NCBI GenBank assembly: GCA_022784065.1
Contig: JALFUO010000054.1
Span: 1-55,754 of the forward strand
DNA: 55,754 bases
Direction: 5' to 3'
Origin: Bacteroidales bacterium
GTDB lineage: Bacteria > Bacteroidota > Bacteroidia > Bacteroidales > Bacteroidaceae
Of this stretch, positions 28,064-37,560 are shown piece by piece (positions within the stretch are counted from its first letter, which is position 1; every line of letters starts with the position of its first letter). The position numbers and the translations under genes are program-made. Below the pieces are notes generated by a model that ran no database searches, was not told where the DNA came from, and saw only the letters and a program-made list of their open reading frames with translations.

Positions 28064-29215
28064 TTATCTTTTCCTGTAACTCCCCACTGCCCAAAGCCCG
28101 AGCAGGCAGCCGGCGGCAAGGAGGGCGGCGAAGTGGGGCAGGAGGTCTGCGAGGCGGCTGCCTTTGAGGAAAATCATGCGTGCGGCCTCTACGAAATAGC
28201 GCAGGGGATTGGCCAGCGAGAGTGCCTGAGCCCACTCGGGCATGCTGCGCACCGGCGTGAGCAGCCCCGACATCAGAATGAAGATTACGAGGAAGAAGAA
28301 CATCGTGAGCGCGGCCTGGCGCGTGGTGTCCGAGTAGTTCGACACGATAAGCCCTCCCGCCGACATCACGGCGATAAAAGGCACCGCTATCAGCAGCAAG
28401 TGCCACACGCTGCCCGCCGGCGCAAAGCCGTAAACAAGGCGCACCAGTGCCAGGGAGTAGAAAATCAGCGCGATGCCCACCGTCCAATAGGGTAGGAGCT
28501 TGGCAAAGATGAGGGGATACTTGCCAACGGGCGTCACGTTCATTTGTTCTATCGTGCCGTGCTCCTTTTCGAGCACGATGTTGAGGGCGGGCAGAAATCC
28601 CACGGTGAGAATGAGCAGCATGCCGATGAGTGCGGGAATCATGTAGCGCTTGTAGTCGAGCGTGGCGTTGAAGAGGTAGCGTTCGTTGATGCTTGCGCCC
28701 GGCCGCGCCGTGGCTGTGCCGCCGCTTTCGGCAGTGAGTTCTTCGGCAAATGCCATTGCGATTTGCGTGAGATAGTTTGTGCCGAGCGTTCCCTTGATGC
28801 CATTCACGGCGTTGCCGCGCACGCTGATGTTGGCCTGCGCGTTCCGTTGCAGGTCTTTGGCGAAGCCGCGCGGAATTTCAAGTATCACGTCGGCCCTTCC
28901 TGCTTCAATCATCGCCATGGCCTCGTCGTCGTCGGCTGCCAGTGTGGCGAGGTGGAAGCAGTCGGCGGCTGCGGTTTTCTCAATGAGGCGGCGGGAGAGC
29001 GCGGAGCGGTCGTTGTCGATGGCGCAAAAGTTGAGGTTGCTGATTTCCTGCGTTGCCACGAGCGGCACCACGAGGGTGAGCACGATGGGTAAGATGATAA
29101 ACACGCGGGGCAGGAGCCTGTTGCGCATCATCTGCCTGAACTCCTTTTCCAGCAAGAAGCGGAAAGCGTGCAGGCCCGGCATGGCGACTATATTATTATA
29201 TGTATCCCTTTTCAT
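28064..29215 (-). CDS. ABC-2 type transporter permease
   Basis: FRFLLEKEFRQMMRNRLLPRVFIILPIVLTLVVPLV; start 29215 overlaps the upstream stop (ATGA); the longer listed ORF to 30010 runs out of frame through the next gene. Confidence 0.9.
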   Translation of the reverse strand: MKRDTYNNIVAMPGLHAFRFLLEKEFRQMMRNRLLPRVFIILPIVLTLVVPLVATQEISNLNFCAIDNDRSALSRRLIEKTAAADCFHLATLAADDDEAMAMIEAGRADVILEIPRGFAKDLQRNAQANISVRGNAVNGIKGTLGTNYLTQIAMAFAEELTAESGGTATARPGASINERYLFNATLDYKRYMIPALIGMLLILTVGFLPALNIVLEKEHGTIEQMNVTPVGKYPLIFAKLLPYWTVGIALIFYSLALVRLVYGFAPAGSVWHLLLIAVPFIAVMSAGGLIVSNYSDTTRQAALTMFFFLVIFILMSGLLTPVRSMPEWAQALSLANPLRYFVEAARMIFLKGSRLADLLPHFAALLAAGCLLGLWAVGSYRKR

Positions 29216-30339
29216 TCCAGTCTTCTTTTGAATTTCACCAGGGAGAGAGCGAGCAGCACCGCCGCCATAAGGGCGAGTATCAGCGTTTCCCTCACCACGA
29301 AACCGGGCGCGACGCCCTGTATCATCAGTTTGCGCGCCGCCTCCACGAACCACCGCGCCGGCACGATGCCCGAGATGTATTGCAGCACCGTGGGCATGGA
29401 TTCTATCGGGAAGGCCAGTCCTGAAAAATAGATGGAAGGCACGATGAGCAGCAGGGAAATGAGCATTGCCGCCAACTGAGTGGCCGCCACGGTGGACACG
29501 AGCAGGCCGAGCAGCAGGCACACGAAGATGTAGAGCAGCGAAATGCCCAGGAACACCGCCAGGCTGCCGGCCATCGGCAAGCCCAGGAGAAAAGTGGACA
29601 GCGAGAGGACGGTGAGGAGGTTGATGATGGAAATCAGCAGGTAGGGCATGAGCTTTGCTCCCACGATGGCGGCTGGCGGCACGGGCGATGCGAGGAGCAC
29701 CTCCATTGTGCCGAGTTCTTTTTCGCGTACAATGCTGATGCTCGTCATCATGGCGCAGATGAGCATAAAGATGAGGCCCATCACGCCCGGCACAAAGTTG
29801 TATTCGCTCTTTTGCGCGGGGTTGTAGAGCAGGCGCACGCTGGGCGTCACGGCATAGCGTTGGACCGGGGCCGTGGCAGCGGCTTGCATCGCGGCGGCAT
29901 CGGGGCTTGCCAGCAGGCTCTTGATGAGCGTGGCGGCGTAGGCGGTGCGCACGGACGCTTGGTTGGGCTCCGAGCCGTCGGCGAGCAGTTGCACCGTCGC
30001 GCCGCCGCATCGGCGCAGGCGGTCGGAAAAGCCATTTTCCAGCACGATGGCCATGTCAGCCTTGCCGCTACGCATCATTTCCTCCGCTTCGACTGCCGTG
30101 TGGGTTATTTTTACCACCGTGAAATAGCGGTTGGCGTTGAACGCCTCTTGCCAGTGCGGCACGCAGGCATCGCCGCCTTCGTCGACGATGACGAGCGCCG
30201 TGCCGCGCACCTCCGTGGTCACGGCGTAACCGAAGAGCACGATGAGCACGATGGGCATCACGAGCAGGATGAGCACCGTGCGGCTATCGCGGAAAATCTG
30301 TAAAAACTCTTTCTTTACGAATGATAGAAACGTGTGCAT
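29212..30339 (-). CDS. ABC-2 type transporter permease
   Basis: FVKKEFLQIFRDSRTVLILLVMPIVLIVLFGYAVTTEV. Confidence 0.93.
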   Translation of the reverse strand: MHTFLSFVKKEFLQIFRDSRTVLILLVMPIVLIVLFGYAVTTEVRGTALVIVDEGGDACVPHWQEAFNANRYFTVVKITHTAVEAEEMMRSGKADMAIVLENGFSDRLRRCGGATVQLLADGSEPNQASVRTAYAATLIKSLLASPDAAAMQAAATAPVQRYAVTPSVRLLYNPAQKSEYNFVPGVMGLIFMLICAMMTSISIVREKELGTMEVLLASPVPPAAIVGAKLMPYLLISIINLLTVLSLSTFLLGLPMAGSLAVFLGISLLYIFVCLLLGLLVSTVAATQLAAMLISLLLIVPSIYFSGLAFPIESMPTVLQYISGIVPARWFVEAARKLMIQGVAPGFVVRETLILALMAAVLLALSLVKFKRRLE

Positions 30340-30341
30340 GG

Positions 30342-31091
30342 CTAACTTCTTTTTGCGGTGCGGGCCAAGGCGTGGAACACGTCGTACATGCTTGCTCCGC
30401 CAAACTGCCTGCGGAGCGCGGCGGGCGTGTCGAGGGCGCGTATCTGCCCGTCAACCATGATGCTCACGCGGTTGCAATATTCTGCCTCGTCCATATAATG
30501 CGTCGTCACGAACACAGTGATGCCTCTGTCGGCCGCCTGGTATATTAGTTCCCAGAAGCGTCGCCGCGTAACGGGGTCGACGCCGCCTGTCGGCTCGTCG
30601 AGAAACACGATCTCGGGCTCATGGAAGATGCTCAGCGAGAAAGCCAGCTTTTGCTTCCAGCCAAGGGGCAGGCGTTCCACGATGGTGCGGCGTTCGTTCT
30701 CGAACCCCAGTTGGGCGAGCAGCGTGCGCGTCTTTTGCTCGATGTCGCTCGCCGCCATGCCGTAGATGCCGCCGAAGAGGCGCAGGTTTTCGCCCACGGT
30801 AAGGTCGTTGTAGAGGGCGAAGCGCTGGCTCATGTAGCCGATGTGCCTTTTCACGTCGTCGGGGTGGGCGGCCACGTCGAAGCCTGCTACCTCGGCGCGT
30901 CCTGAGGTCGGCGTGGAGAGTCCGCAGAGTATCTTCATCGCCGTTGTCTTGCCTGCGCCGTTTGCGCCGAGAAAGCCGAAGATTTCTCCTCGCCGCACCG
31001 CAAAGCTGATGCCGTCCACGGCGGTGAAGTCGCCGAAGCGTTTCGTGAGGCGTTCGGCAAGGATAACGGTCTCGTTGTTGGGGGAGGGCAT
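30342..31091 (-). CDS. ABC transporter ATP-binding protein
   Basis: GFLGANGAGKTTAMKIL, IVFLDEPTGGVDPVTRRRFW. Confidence 0.95.
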   Translation of the reverse strand: MPSPNNETVILAERLTKRFGDFTAVDGISFAVRRGEIFGFLGANGAGKTTAMKILCGLSTPTSGRAEVAGFDVAAHPDDVKRHIGYMSQRFALYNDLTVGENLRLFGGIYGMAASDIEQKTRTLLAQLGFENERRTIVERLPLGWKQKLAFSLSIFHEPEIVFLDEPTGGVDPVTRRRFWELIYQAADRGITVFVTTHYMDEAEYCNRVSIMVDGQIRALDTPAALRRQFGGASMYDVFHALARTAKRS

Positions 31092-31153
31092 AATCGTGAG
31101 GGGATTTGTGGGAGATAGATACTATGGATGCAATAATTCTATTTTAGAAAAAA

Positions 31154-32107
31154 TCATTTAGCGGCGAGCGCCATGAAGCAGTCTTCGATGTCGGGCTTGG
31201 CGGCTTGCGCCTCGGCGTCTGCGTAGCCGAGGCTGCGCAGTGCTTGCTGCAGGGCGGCGGCATCGGTGTCGGGGCTGATGCGCACGTGGTGGGTGCTGCC
31301 GAAGGCAAAAGCCGACTTCACGCCGGGCAGACCGCGCACGTCGCGCAGCAGCCCGTGCATGTCGCTGCCGCTCACGGCTACATAGGCATCGGGGCAGGAA
31401 CTGACGATGCCTTGCGGCGTGTCGGTGAGCAGCACGCGCCCGTCGTCCATCAGCGCGATGCGGTCGCAGCAACTTGCCTCGTCCATATAGGGCGTAGATA
31501 CCAGTATCGTCTGGCCGCCTTCTGCGCGCAGGTTTTGCAGCATGCCCCAGAACTCTTTGCGGCTCACGGGGTCAACGCCCGTGGTCGGCTCGTCGAGCAG
31601 CAGTACCTGCGGCTTGTGGATAAGGGCGCAGCAGAGCGCGAGCTTTTGCTTCATACCGCCCGAGAGCGCGCCGGCACGGCGGTCTTCGAAGCGGGCTATC
31701 TGGCAATAAATGTCTTCTACAAGATGCCTGTTTGCTTCAAAGGCGGTGCCGAAGGCCGCGGCGAAGAAGTTCAGGTTCTCCCGCACCGTTAGGTCGGCGT
31801 AGAGCGAGAAGCGGCCGGGCATATAGCCGATGAGTCGGCGCACTTTGCGGTAGTCGCGTGTCACGTCGAGCCCGCACAGCCTCACCTGCCCGGCGAATGG
31901 GAGCAGCAGGGAAGCGATGAGCCGGAAGAGCGTCGTCTTGCCTGCGCCGTCGGGGCCGATGAGCCCGAAGATTTCTCCGGGCCTTACCTGCAGGCTCACG
32001 TCGCGCAGCGCCTCGACTTTGCCGAAACGCTTGCATACGCCGGCGGCTTCGAGCGCGAAAGTTTCAGAAATCAACGTCGCCATACATTCCGCGCTTAATG
32101 AACCCAT
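31154..32107 (-). CDS. ABC transporter ATP-binding protein
   Basis: GLIGPDGAGKTTLFRL, ALSGGMKQKLALCCAL, VLLLDEPTTGVDPVSRKEFW; true start may be the internal MATLISE. Confidence 0.93.
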   Translation of the reverse strand: MGSLSAECMATLISETFALEAAGVCKRFGKVEALRDVSLQVRPGEIFGLIGPDGAGKTTLFRLIASLLLPFAGQVRLCGLDVTRDYRKVRRLIGYMPGRFSLYADLTVRENLNFFAAAFGTAFEANRHLVEDIYCQIARFEDRRAGALSGGMKQKLALCCALIHKPQVLLLDEPTTGVDPVSRKEFWGMLQNLRAEGGQTILVSTPYMDEASCCDRIALMDDGRVLLTDTPQGIVSSCPDAYVAVSGSDMHGLLRDVRGLPGVKSAFAFGSTHHVRISPDTDAAALQQALRSLGYADAEAQAAKPDIEDCFMALAAK

Positions 32108-32957
32108 CGTTTGCCACGGCTATCTTCACGGCATACACAAGGTTGGCGCGCTCGTCCTTGGTCTGAATGGTTTTTGGCGTAAATTCCGCCTTGTCTGAAA
32201 TCCATTCCACGCGTCCTTCGTACTGGCGTTCCGCCTCGCCGCCGCAGTCGGAAACCACGCGCACCTTTTGTCCTATTTTGAGGTTGGCGAATTGCTCCGC
32301 CGTGACGTAGGCCCGCAGTTTCATCTGCCGCAGGTCGGCGATTTTGAAGAGCGGCCGTCCCGGCGTGACGTATTCTCCCGCTTCGACATACTTTTCTAAA
32401 ACCGTGCCGCCCGTGGGGGCGATGATGCGGCTTTGGGCAATCTGCTCCTCCACTTGCGCCAACTGGGCGAGGATTGCGCTCTCGCGCTCCGTGGCGCTCC
32501 TGTTGGCCGATGCGATTTTCTCTTCCGTGGCTGCGAGCTGGCTTGTCAGCACGTCGAGCTGGCTTTGCCATTGATCGGCCTGCTGCCTGGTGCCGGCTTT
32601 GGCGGCTGTCAGTTGCTGCGCTCTCGCGAGTTCCTGCTGCGCATGCTCTATTTGCCGGCGCAGGTGTGCCGACTGGCGGCTCACGTCGAGCACGGTGCTG
32701 GCGGCGCTGCCGGCGGAGGCTTTCAGTTCGCTGCGGCGCAGGCTGAGCAGCACGGTGTCCACGCTGCCCACTTCTGCTCCGCCTTTCAAGTCGGTGCCTT
32801 CCTCTGCATTGAAGGCGGTAAGCAGTCCGGCGGTGCGTGCCGACACTACGGTTTCGGTCGTTTCAAACACGCCGGAGGCCGCGTGCCCGTCGCCCTTGCC
32901 AGAGCAGGCGGCCAGGAGCGCGGGGCAAAGAATTACGGATAAGGTTTTGATATTCAT
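32064..32957 (-). CDS. HlyD-family efflux periplasmic adaptor (lipoprotein)
   Basis: MNIKTLSVILCPALLAACSG lipobox; biotinyl-lipoyl-like and coiled-coil segments; APTGGTVLEKYVEAGEYVTPGRPLFKIAD. Confidence 0.92.
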   Translation of the reverse strand: MNIKTLSVILCPALLAACSGKGDGHAASGVFETTETVVSARTAGLLTAFNAEEGTDLKGGAEVGSVDTVLLSLRRSELKASAGSAASTVLDVSRQSAHLRRQIEHAQQELARAQQLTAAKAGTRQQADQWQSQLDVLTSQLAATEEKIASANRSATERESAILAQLAQVEEQIAQSRIIAPTGGTVLEKYVEAGEYVTPGRPLFKIADLRQMKLRAYVTAEQFANLKIGQKVRVVSDCGGEAERQYEGRVEWISDKAEFTPKTIQTKDERANLVYAVKIAVANDGFIKRGMYGDVDF

Positions 32958-33123
32958 TGCGGGGTGAGATTTTCTTAATTTGACGACCACTTGAACAACT
33001 TCCCGACATTTGCATTTGCCGTTCTGAGCGGTAGGCGTACATAATACGCCCCGTTGGCTTTTGTTGTCTCTGTTGTCGTTTTTTGTTTTACTCGTCTACT
33101 TGTAAACTTGTTTGCTAAGATAA

Positions 33124-34395
33124 TTATTGATTTCGGGTATATTTCAGATTATATATGGTTTGCAGGAGTTGCAGCTCGTGGTATGCCTTTTCGAGCCTTG
33201 CAGCCTGTTCGTCGTTCATGTCGCGCATAAGGTCGGTTGCCGTGGCAGCGCCGAGCTCGAGCTTGTCGGCGCGTGCCTTCGTGAGGTCGGCGCGGAGGCG
33301 GATAATGCGGTCGTCGTAAGTGATTTGGTCGGAAATGCGCTTCATTGCGCTTCGGTGGTTTGCTGCGTCGATGTCATTGTTGAGCAGGAAGGTTTCTCGG
33401 TCGGCAGCCACGTTCTCGCGCTGTATTTCGAGCAGGCGGCGGTCGGTTCGGCGTGTGTAAAGCGGCGAGAAGTTCCACGTGAGGCGTGCGCCTATCACGC
33501 CGTAAAATCCGAAGTCGCGCTCAAAGATGTTTAGCCCCGGCCTGCCGTAACTTCCCGAGGCGAAGAGGCCGAGCTTGGGGCGCAACGCCGTGTCGAGCTG
33601 CTTTTGCCGCACGTCGATGTGCGCCTCGCGGGCCTGGAAGAGCGAGAGTTCAGGGCGGAAGTTGCCTGCCGTTTCTGAGAAGTCCGCTTTCGGGCGTGCC
33701 AGTTCCGCTTCCGCGCCCAGGGCCTTGCCGATGAGCAGCGAGAGCATCTGCATGTAGGCCGCCCTCCTGCCTTTCAGTTCCACTTGCGTGCGCTCCGCCG
33801 AGGCTTGCTCCGCTTCCACCGCCCACGCGTCGCTTTCCACCGCCGTGCCGTGCTGCACGCAGGCGGCGATGCGCTCGGCAGCCAGCCTCAGGTTGTCCAT
33901 ATAATAATGATGGAGCCGCAACCTTTCGTCAACGAGCAGGATGCTGAAGAAAAGTTCGTTGACCCTTCCGCGCAGCGCGTAGAGATTGACTTCCGTCTCC
34001 CCGCGTTCCACGTCGGCCTGCTTTCCCGCGAGGTCCTTGCTGCTGCTAATGGCGCCGCCGTCGTAGATGGTTTGGTTGAGATCGAGGCTCAGGGCATACT
34101 GTTCCTTGTTGGGCGTGGGTATGTCTATGTTGCCCAGCCCGAGTTGCTTGAAGTCGAATGGCAGTTGCGTCACGTCGCTTTGCACCTGCGCCTTGCCCGT
34201 GAGCGCGAGTTGCGGCAGCCAGCCTTTTGCGGCGTTGGCGAGGTTGCAGTCGCGGGTGCGTTCTATGAGTTGCAGTCGGCGCACTTGCGGAAAATTGGCA
34301 CGCGCCAGCTCATAGCATTCTTCCAGCGTCAGCGTCTGTGCCTGCCCTAAGGCGCACAGTGCAGAGAGGAGCGTGATCAGAATGGATTTTTTCAT
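33124..34395 (-). CDS. TolC family outer membrane efflux protein
   Basis: QTLTLEECYELARANFPQVRRLQL and a second OEP repeat. Confidence 0.93.
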   Translation of the reverse strand: MKKSILITLLSALCALGQAQTLTLEECYELARANFPQVRRLQLIERTRDCNLANAAKGWLPQLALTGKAQVQSDVTQLPFDFKQLGLGNIDIPTPNKEQYALSLDLNQTIYDGGAISSSKDLAGKQADVERGETEVNLYALRGRVNELFFSILLVDERLRLHHYYMDNLRLAAERIAACVQHGTAVESDAWAVEAEQASAERTQVELKGRRAAYMQMLSLLIGKALGAEAELARPKADFSETAGNFRPELSLFQAREAHIDVRQKQLDTALRPKLGLFASGSYGRPGLNIFERDFGFYGVIGARLTWNFSPLYTRRTDRRLLEIQRENVAADRETFLLNNDIDAANHRSAMKRISDQITYDDRIIRLRADLTKARADKLELGAATATDLMRDMNDEQAARLEKAYHELQLLQTIYNLKYTRNQ

Positions 34396-34453
34396 TGAGC
34401 GTATATATATAATATTGTATGGTATAATATTATATGGTAGGGAATGGGAGCGA

Positions 34454-35278
34454 TTACGGTCTTAGCCTGCGGCGCAGCGTTTCGGCGATTTCCTGCTTGC
34501 GCCGTTCGAGAAAACTTTCGGGCGTTGTGGCGTACAGTTCTTTCAACGTCTCGGCGGCGGGCTTTATGAGGAAGGCAAACACGTTGAGCGAGGCAATGTC
34601 GAGAAGGAGGTCGGTGATTTTTACGCTTGCTATTTCTCCACGCTCCGCCAATTCGTCTGCCTGTTGCTGCAGGTCGCTGACTGTACTGCTGTAAAATTGT
34701 TTGAAGTACATTCCTATCATTGCCGAGCGCAAGGGGTGTCCCAAAATGTCGCGCATCACAAACGCAGGCAGCCTCGGGTTCTCTTTCAAGAAGTCGAAGT
34801 GACGCTGCGCTCCGCTCACGATGCGCTCTACGAAGGGCAGATTGCTGTTGCCGAAAGCGTTTTGCAGCGAGGCAATCAACTCTGCCAATTTCTGCTGAAA
34901 AATGTGTTTGAAAAGATTTTCCTTAGTGTTGAAATAATAGTGCAGCATGGCGTGCGTCACGCCCGCGCTCTTGGCAATGGCGGAAGTGGTGGCGGCGGCA
35001 AACCCGTCGCGCAGGAACACCTCTTCAGCGGCTTTCAGAATGAGTTGGGCGGTGGAACTGGCATTTCCCTTACCGCCGACAGCAAAATCAGAGGAACTTT
35101 GTTCCACTTTACTGGTAGAAACGACCAGTTTTTCCTTGGGAAAAATTGACTTTTCCTTATGCGAAACGCGCTTTTTCGGTTCAAAATCATCATTTGCCGC
35201 CTTTCCGAAAATCAGTTCCTTGAATAGTTCAACTTTCTCATTATAAGAAAGTTCATCTTTGCTTATTTCGTTCGGCAT
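34454..35278 (-). CDS. TetR/AcrR family transcriptional regulator
   Basis: ILKAAEEVFLRDGFAAATTSAIAKSAGVTHAMLHYYFNTKENLFKHIF; unusual ~65-aa basic N-terminal extension. Confidence 0.93.
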   Translation of the reverse strand: MPNEISKDELSYNEKVELFKELIFGKAANDDFEPKKRVSHKEKSIFPKEKLVVSTSKVEQSSSDFAVGGKGNASSTAQLILKAAEEVFLRDGFAAATTSAIAKSAGVTHAMLHYYFNTKENLFKHIFQQKLAELIASLQNAFGNSNLPFVERIVSGAQRHFDFLKENPRLPAFVMRDILGHPLRSAMIGMYFKQFYSSTVSDLQQQADELAERGEIASVKITDLLLDIASLNVFAFLIKPAAETLKELYATTPESFLERRKQEIAETLRRRLRP

Positions 35279-35331
35279 AGGCGTTTAACTGCTTTGTTAA
35301 TTACAAAGTAAGAAAATTCTTTTGAAAGCGC

Positions 35332-35413
35332 AAAATGTCGTGCAAACGAGCGCAAAGCCGAACTCGGGCGGGCGTTTTGCAAAACGCCCCTACTGCCGAG
35401 TGCCGCCATTATG
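35332..35413. repeat. P-like hairpin module with nested GGGCGTTTTGCAAAACGCCC palindrome
   Basis: AAATGTCGTGCAAACGAG...CCGAGTGCCGCCATTATG outer arms as in P modules; the inner part is replaced by the dispersed palindrome. Confidence 0.8.
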
Positions 35414-35440
35414 TAAATATCGGATTCTGGTTGAAGGCAG

Positions 35441-35470
35441 CAAAAACTCCCCGCCAAACGGCGGGGAGTT
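35441..35470 (-). terminator. Intrinsic terminator downstream of 35497..36234
   Basis: Minus strand: AACTCCCCGCC-GTTT-GGCGGGGAGTTTTTG. Confidence 0.88.
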
Positions 35471-35496
35471 GAGGGACAGCGCGTTCCGAAACGCCG

Positions 35497-36234
35497 TCAG
35501 AAAATATCGAACTTCAAGCCTAATGCCAGCGAGAGCACGTCGCCGGGTTTCACGCGCTTGTTGGGGATCGACGAGATGATGTAAAGGTCGGTAGTGCCCA
35601 GTTCGTAGAAGGCCGTGACTGCCTTGGCGCGGCGGCGCAGGCGGCTCGGGATATCATAGCGAAGGCGGCCGCCGAGCCAGATGCCGATGCGCACGCGCGA
35701 GGAAAAGCCATAGTAGTTTTTCGGATACTTGTCCGGCTGCTTTCGCCAGAAGTCCTCGCCCGATATTGTGTTGAAATAGATGCCCGTCTGCAAGGGCTCG
35801 ATTACCCAGCGGCTACTCACGCGTAGGTGAAACGGCACATAGCGTTCCTTAACCGTGGCGGTGAACTTGGCGCACTCCGAGTTGTATTTCGGCACAAAGC
35901 CAAAGAGCACGTCCGTCTCCCAGGAGTCGCGCTTGCCGTAGTGCCAGCCGAAGCCCACGCTTGCCAGCCCGATGCTGCCAGCGTATTGGAAGGTGAACTG
36001 GTTGGGAATCAGTTTCGCCCATCGCCGCTGCCGCTTCTCGAGCGTGCGCTCATAGTATTCGCTCCCATAGTGCTTGCGCTTTGTCTTGACGGTTGCAGCC
36101 GTGTCGGGCGGCAGGCTGTCGGCGGGCAGCGCGTAGGCGGGCGGCACCGTGTCGGCAGCGAGGATTTCCGTGGCCGCCCCCATTGCGGGCAGCGCCGCGA
36201 ATAGGGCAAAAAGGCTAATATTCCACCACTTCAT
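35497..36234 (-). CDS. putative outer membrane beta-barrel protein
   Basis: Signal peptide; aromatic/alternating beta strands; C-terminal LSLALGLKFDIF. Confidence 0.65.
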   Translation of the reverse strand: MKWWNISLFALFAALPAMGAATEILAADTVPPAYALPADSLPPDTAATVKTKRKHYGSEYYERTLEKRQRRWAKLIPNQFTFQYAGSIGLASVGFGWHYGKRDSWETDVLFGFVPKYNSECAKFTATVKERYVPFHLRVSSRWVIEPLQTGIYFNTISGEDFWRKQPDKYPKNYYGFSSRVRIGIWLGGRLRYDIPSRLRRRAKAVTAFYELGTTDLYIISSIPNKRVKPGDVLSLALGLKFDIF

Positions 36235-37036
36235 AGCTGTATCCTCCGTCGTCGTTAAGGGTAAACACTACGTATTCTCTGAATTTCGCGCTGCCGCATT
36301 CGTAATAAAGCACGCCGTCGCCGTAGAGGTCGTTCGCCTGCGTGTGATGGCCGTGGCCGCACATACAGAAGGCGAGGCCCGGAAACAGTTTGATTTTTTC
36401 CTGGAACACGTCCGACACGTTATTGTTAAACTGTTCCGACGTGGGCTGCGCGTGCATCGCCACGATGGTGCGGCGCACCGTGGAGGGCAGCGCGGCGAGG
36501 TCGGTCTTGATAAAGTTGAAATCGGGCACCGCCACCGAGTAGTCGTACTCGAAGGCGTTGGTGTTGAGGCAGAGAAAGTGCGTGTCGCCGGCGTTGAACG
36601 AGAAGTCCGGCAGGCCATACATCTTGCGAAACACGTCCGCGCCCGTGCCGAGGCAGTCGTGGTTGCCGAGCAGGCATACGTAGGGCATAGTGAGGCGTTC
36701 CAGCTCGTCCCGCATCCATTCAAACTCTTTCGTTGCGCCGAAGTCCGTGAGGTCGCCGCAGTGCACCACGAAATCCACGTCGCCCCGCGCGTTGATGGCA
36801 TCGACGCAGGCATGCGTCTCGTCGTACCACCGCTGCGTGTCGCTAATCAGCACGAAACGCAGGCTCGTGCGCCCTGCACAGTTCGCCTCTATCCGGGCCA
36901 CGTTGCGCGCATTGATGCCGGTCGCGCCGTCGAAGCGCGTGTCGTAGGGGTGGTAATCTATGACGCTGCACCCCGAGAGCAACAGTGCGAGGCCGATGGC
37001 CGTGGCCGTCATGATAAGCTTTCGGATTGTCTTCAT
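36215..37036 (-). CDS. calcineurin-like metallophosphoesterase (lipoprotein)
   Basis: Lipobox LLLSGC; ISDTQ, HCGDLTD, LGNHD, MHAQP, CGHGHH. Confidence 0.9.
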   Translation of the reverse strand: MKTIRKLIMTATAIGLALLLSGCSVIDYHPYDTRFDGATGINARNVARIEANCAGRTSLRFVLISDTQRWYDETHACVDAINARGDVDFVVHCGDLTDFGATKEFEWMRDELERLTMPYVCLLGNHDCLGTGADVFRKMYGLPDFSFNAGDTHFLCLNTNAFEYDYSVAVPDFNFIKTDLAALPSTVRRTIVAMHAQPTSEQFNNNVSDVFQEKIKLFPGLAFCMCGHGHHTQANDLYGDGVLYYECGSAKFREYVVFTLNDDGGYSYEVVEY

Positions 37037-37197
37037 TTTGATAGAGGGCGCGAGCGTGCGCCCGCGCGAAAAGTAAAGTTGCGTTTAGAATGTGATGGCA
37101 AAATTAGATATATGGAAAATATTGTGAGGAACGCTTTTCACGCATAAAGTTGCCATTTTTGCGCAAATGTCGCGGCAGCCGTCCGCGTTCCCGCCGC

Positions 37198-37521
37198 GTC
37201 TGCTTCCATTTACGGCCGTGTCTGCTTCCATTTCCCGCCGTGCGCATAGCGATTATCCCCGAGAAGTTTTTCCCTGTCTGCGCAGATAATTGTTAGGAGC
37301 TTGCTGATATTTTTTCCTTTCCTATAAGATGGTTTTTATTACAAAGTTTGTAACGCGCGTTACAAACTTTGTAACATGTATTAGAAACTTTGTAATATGC
37401 GTTACAAACTTTGTAATAAACTTTTTCTGCGCAGAGAGTGAAAACTTTCAAGGGGAAAGGAAAAAATGTCTGCGCAGATAGTGAAAACTTTCAAGGAGAA
37501 AGGAAAAAATGTCTGCGCAGA
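37198..37521. repeat. 21-bp-periodic array, copy B, with 4 TTACAAASTTTGTAA palindromes, then 43-bp direct repeats containing TCTGCGCAGA
   Basis: TTA(C/G)AAA starts at 37339, 37360, 37381 and 37402 (exact 21-bp steps); TCTGCGCAGA at 37277, 37426, 37469 and 37512 (43-bp spacing for the last three). Confidence 0.88.
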
Positions 37522-37560
37522 GCGGTAAAAATAATTCATATAAAACCAACGTTTGTGCAA

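Noticed and set aside
28064-30010. 648-aa ORF extending the ABC permease upstream
   Set aside because: The N-terminal half is the out-of-frame reading of the neighbouring permease gene; an ATGA overlap at 29212-29215 gives the proper start.
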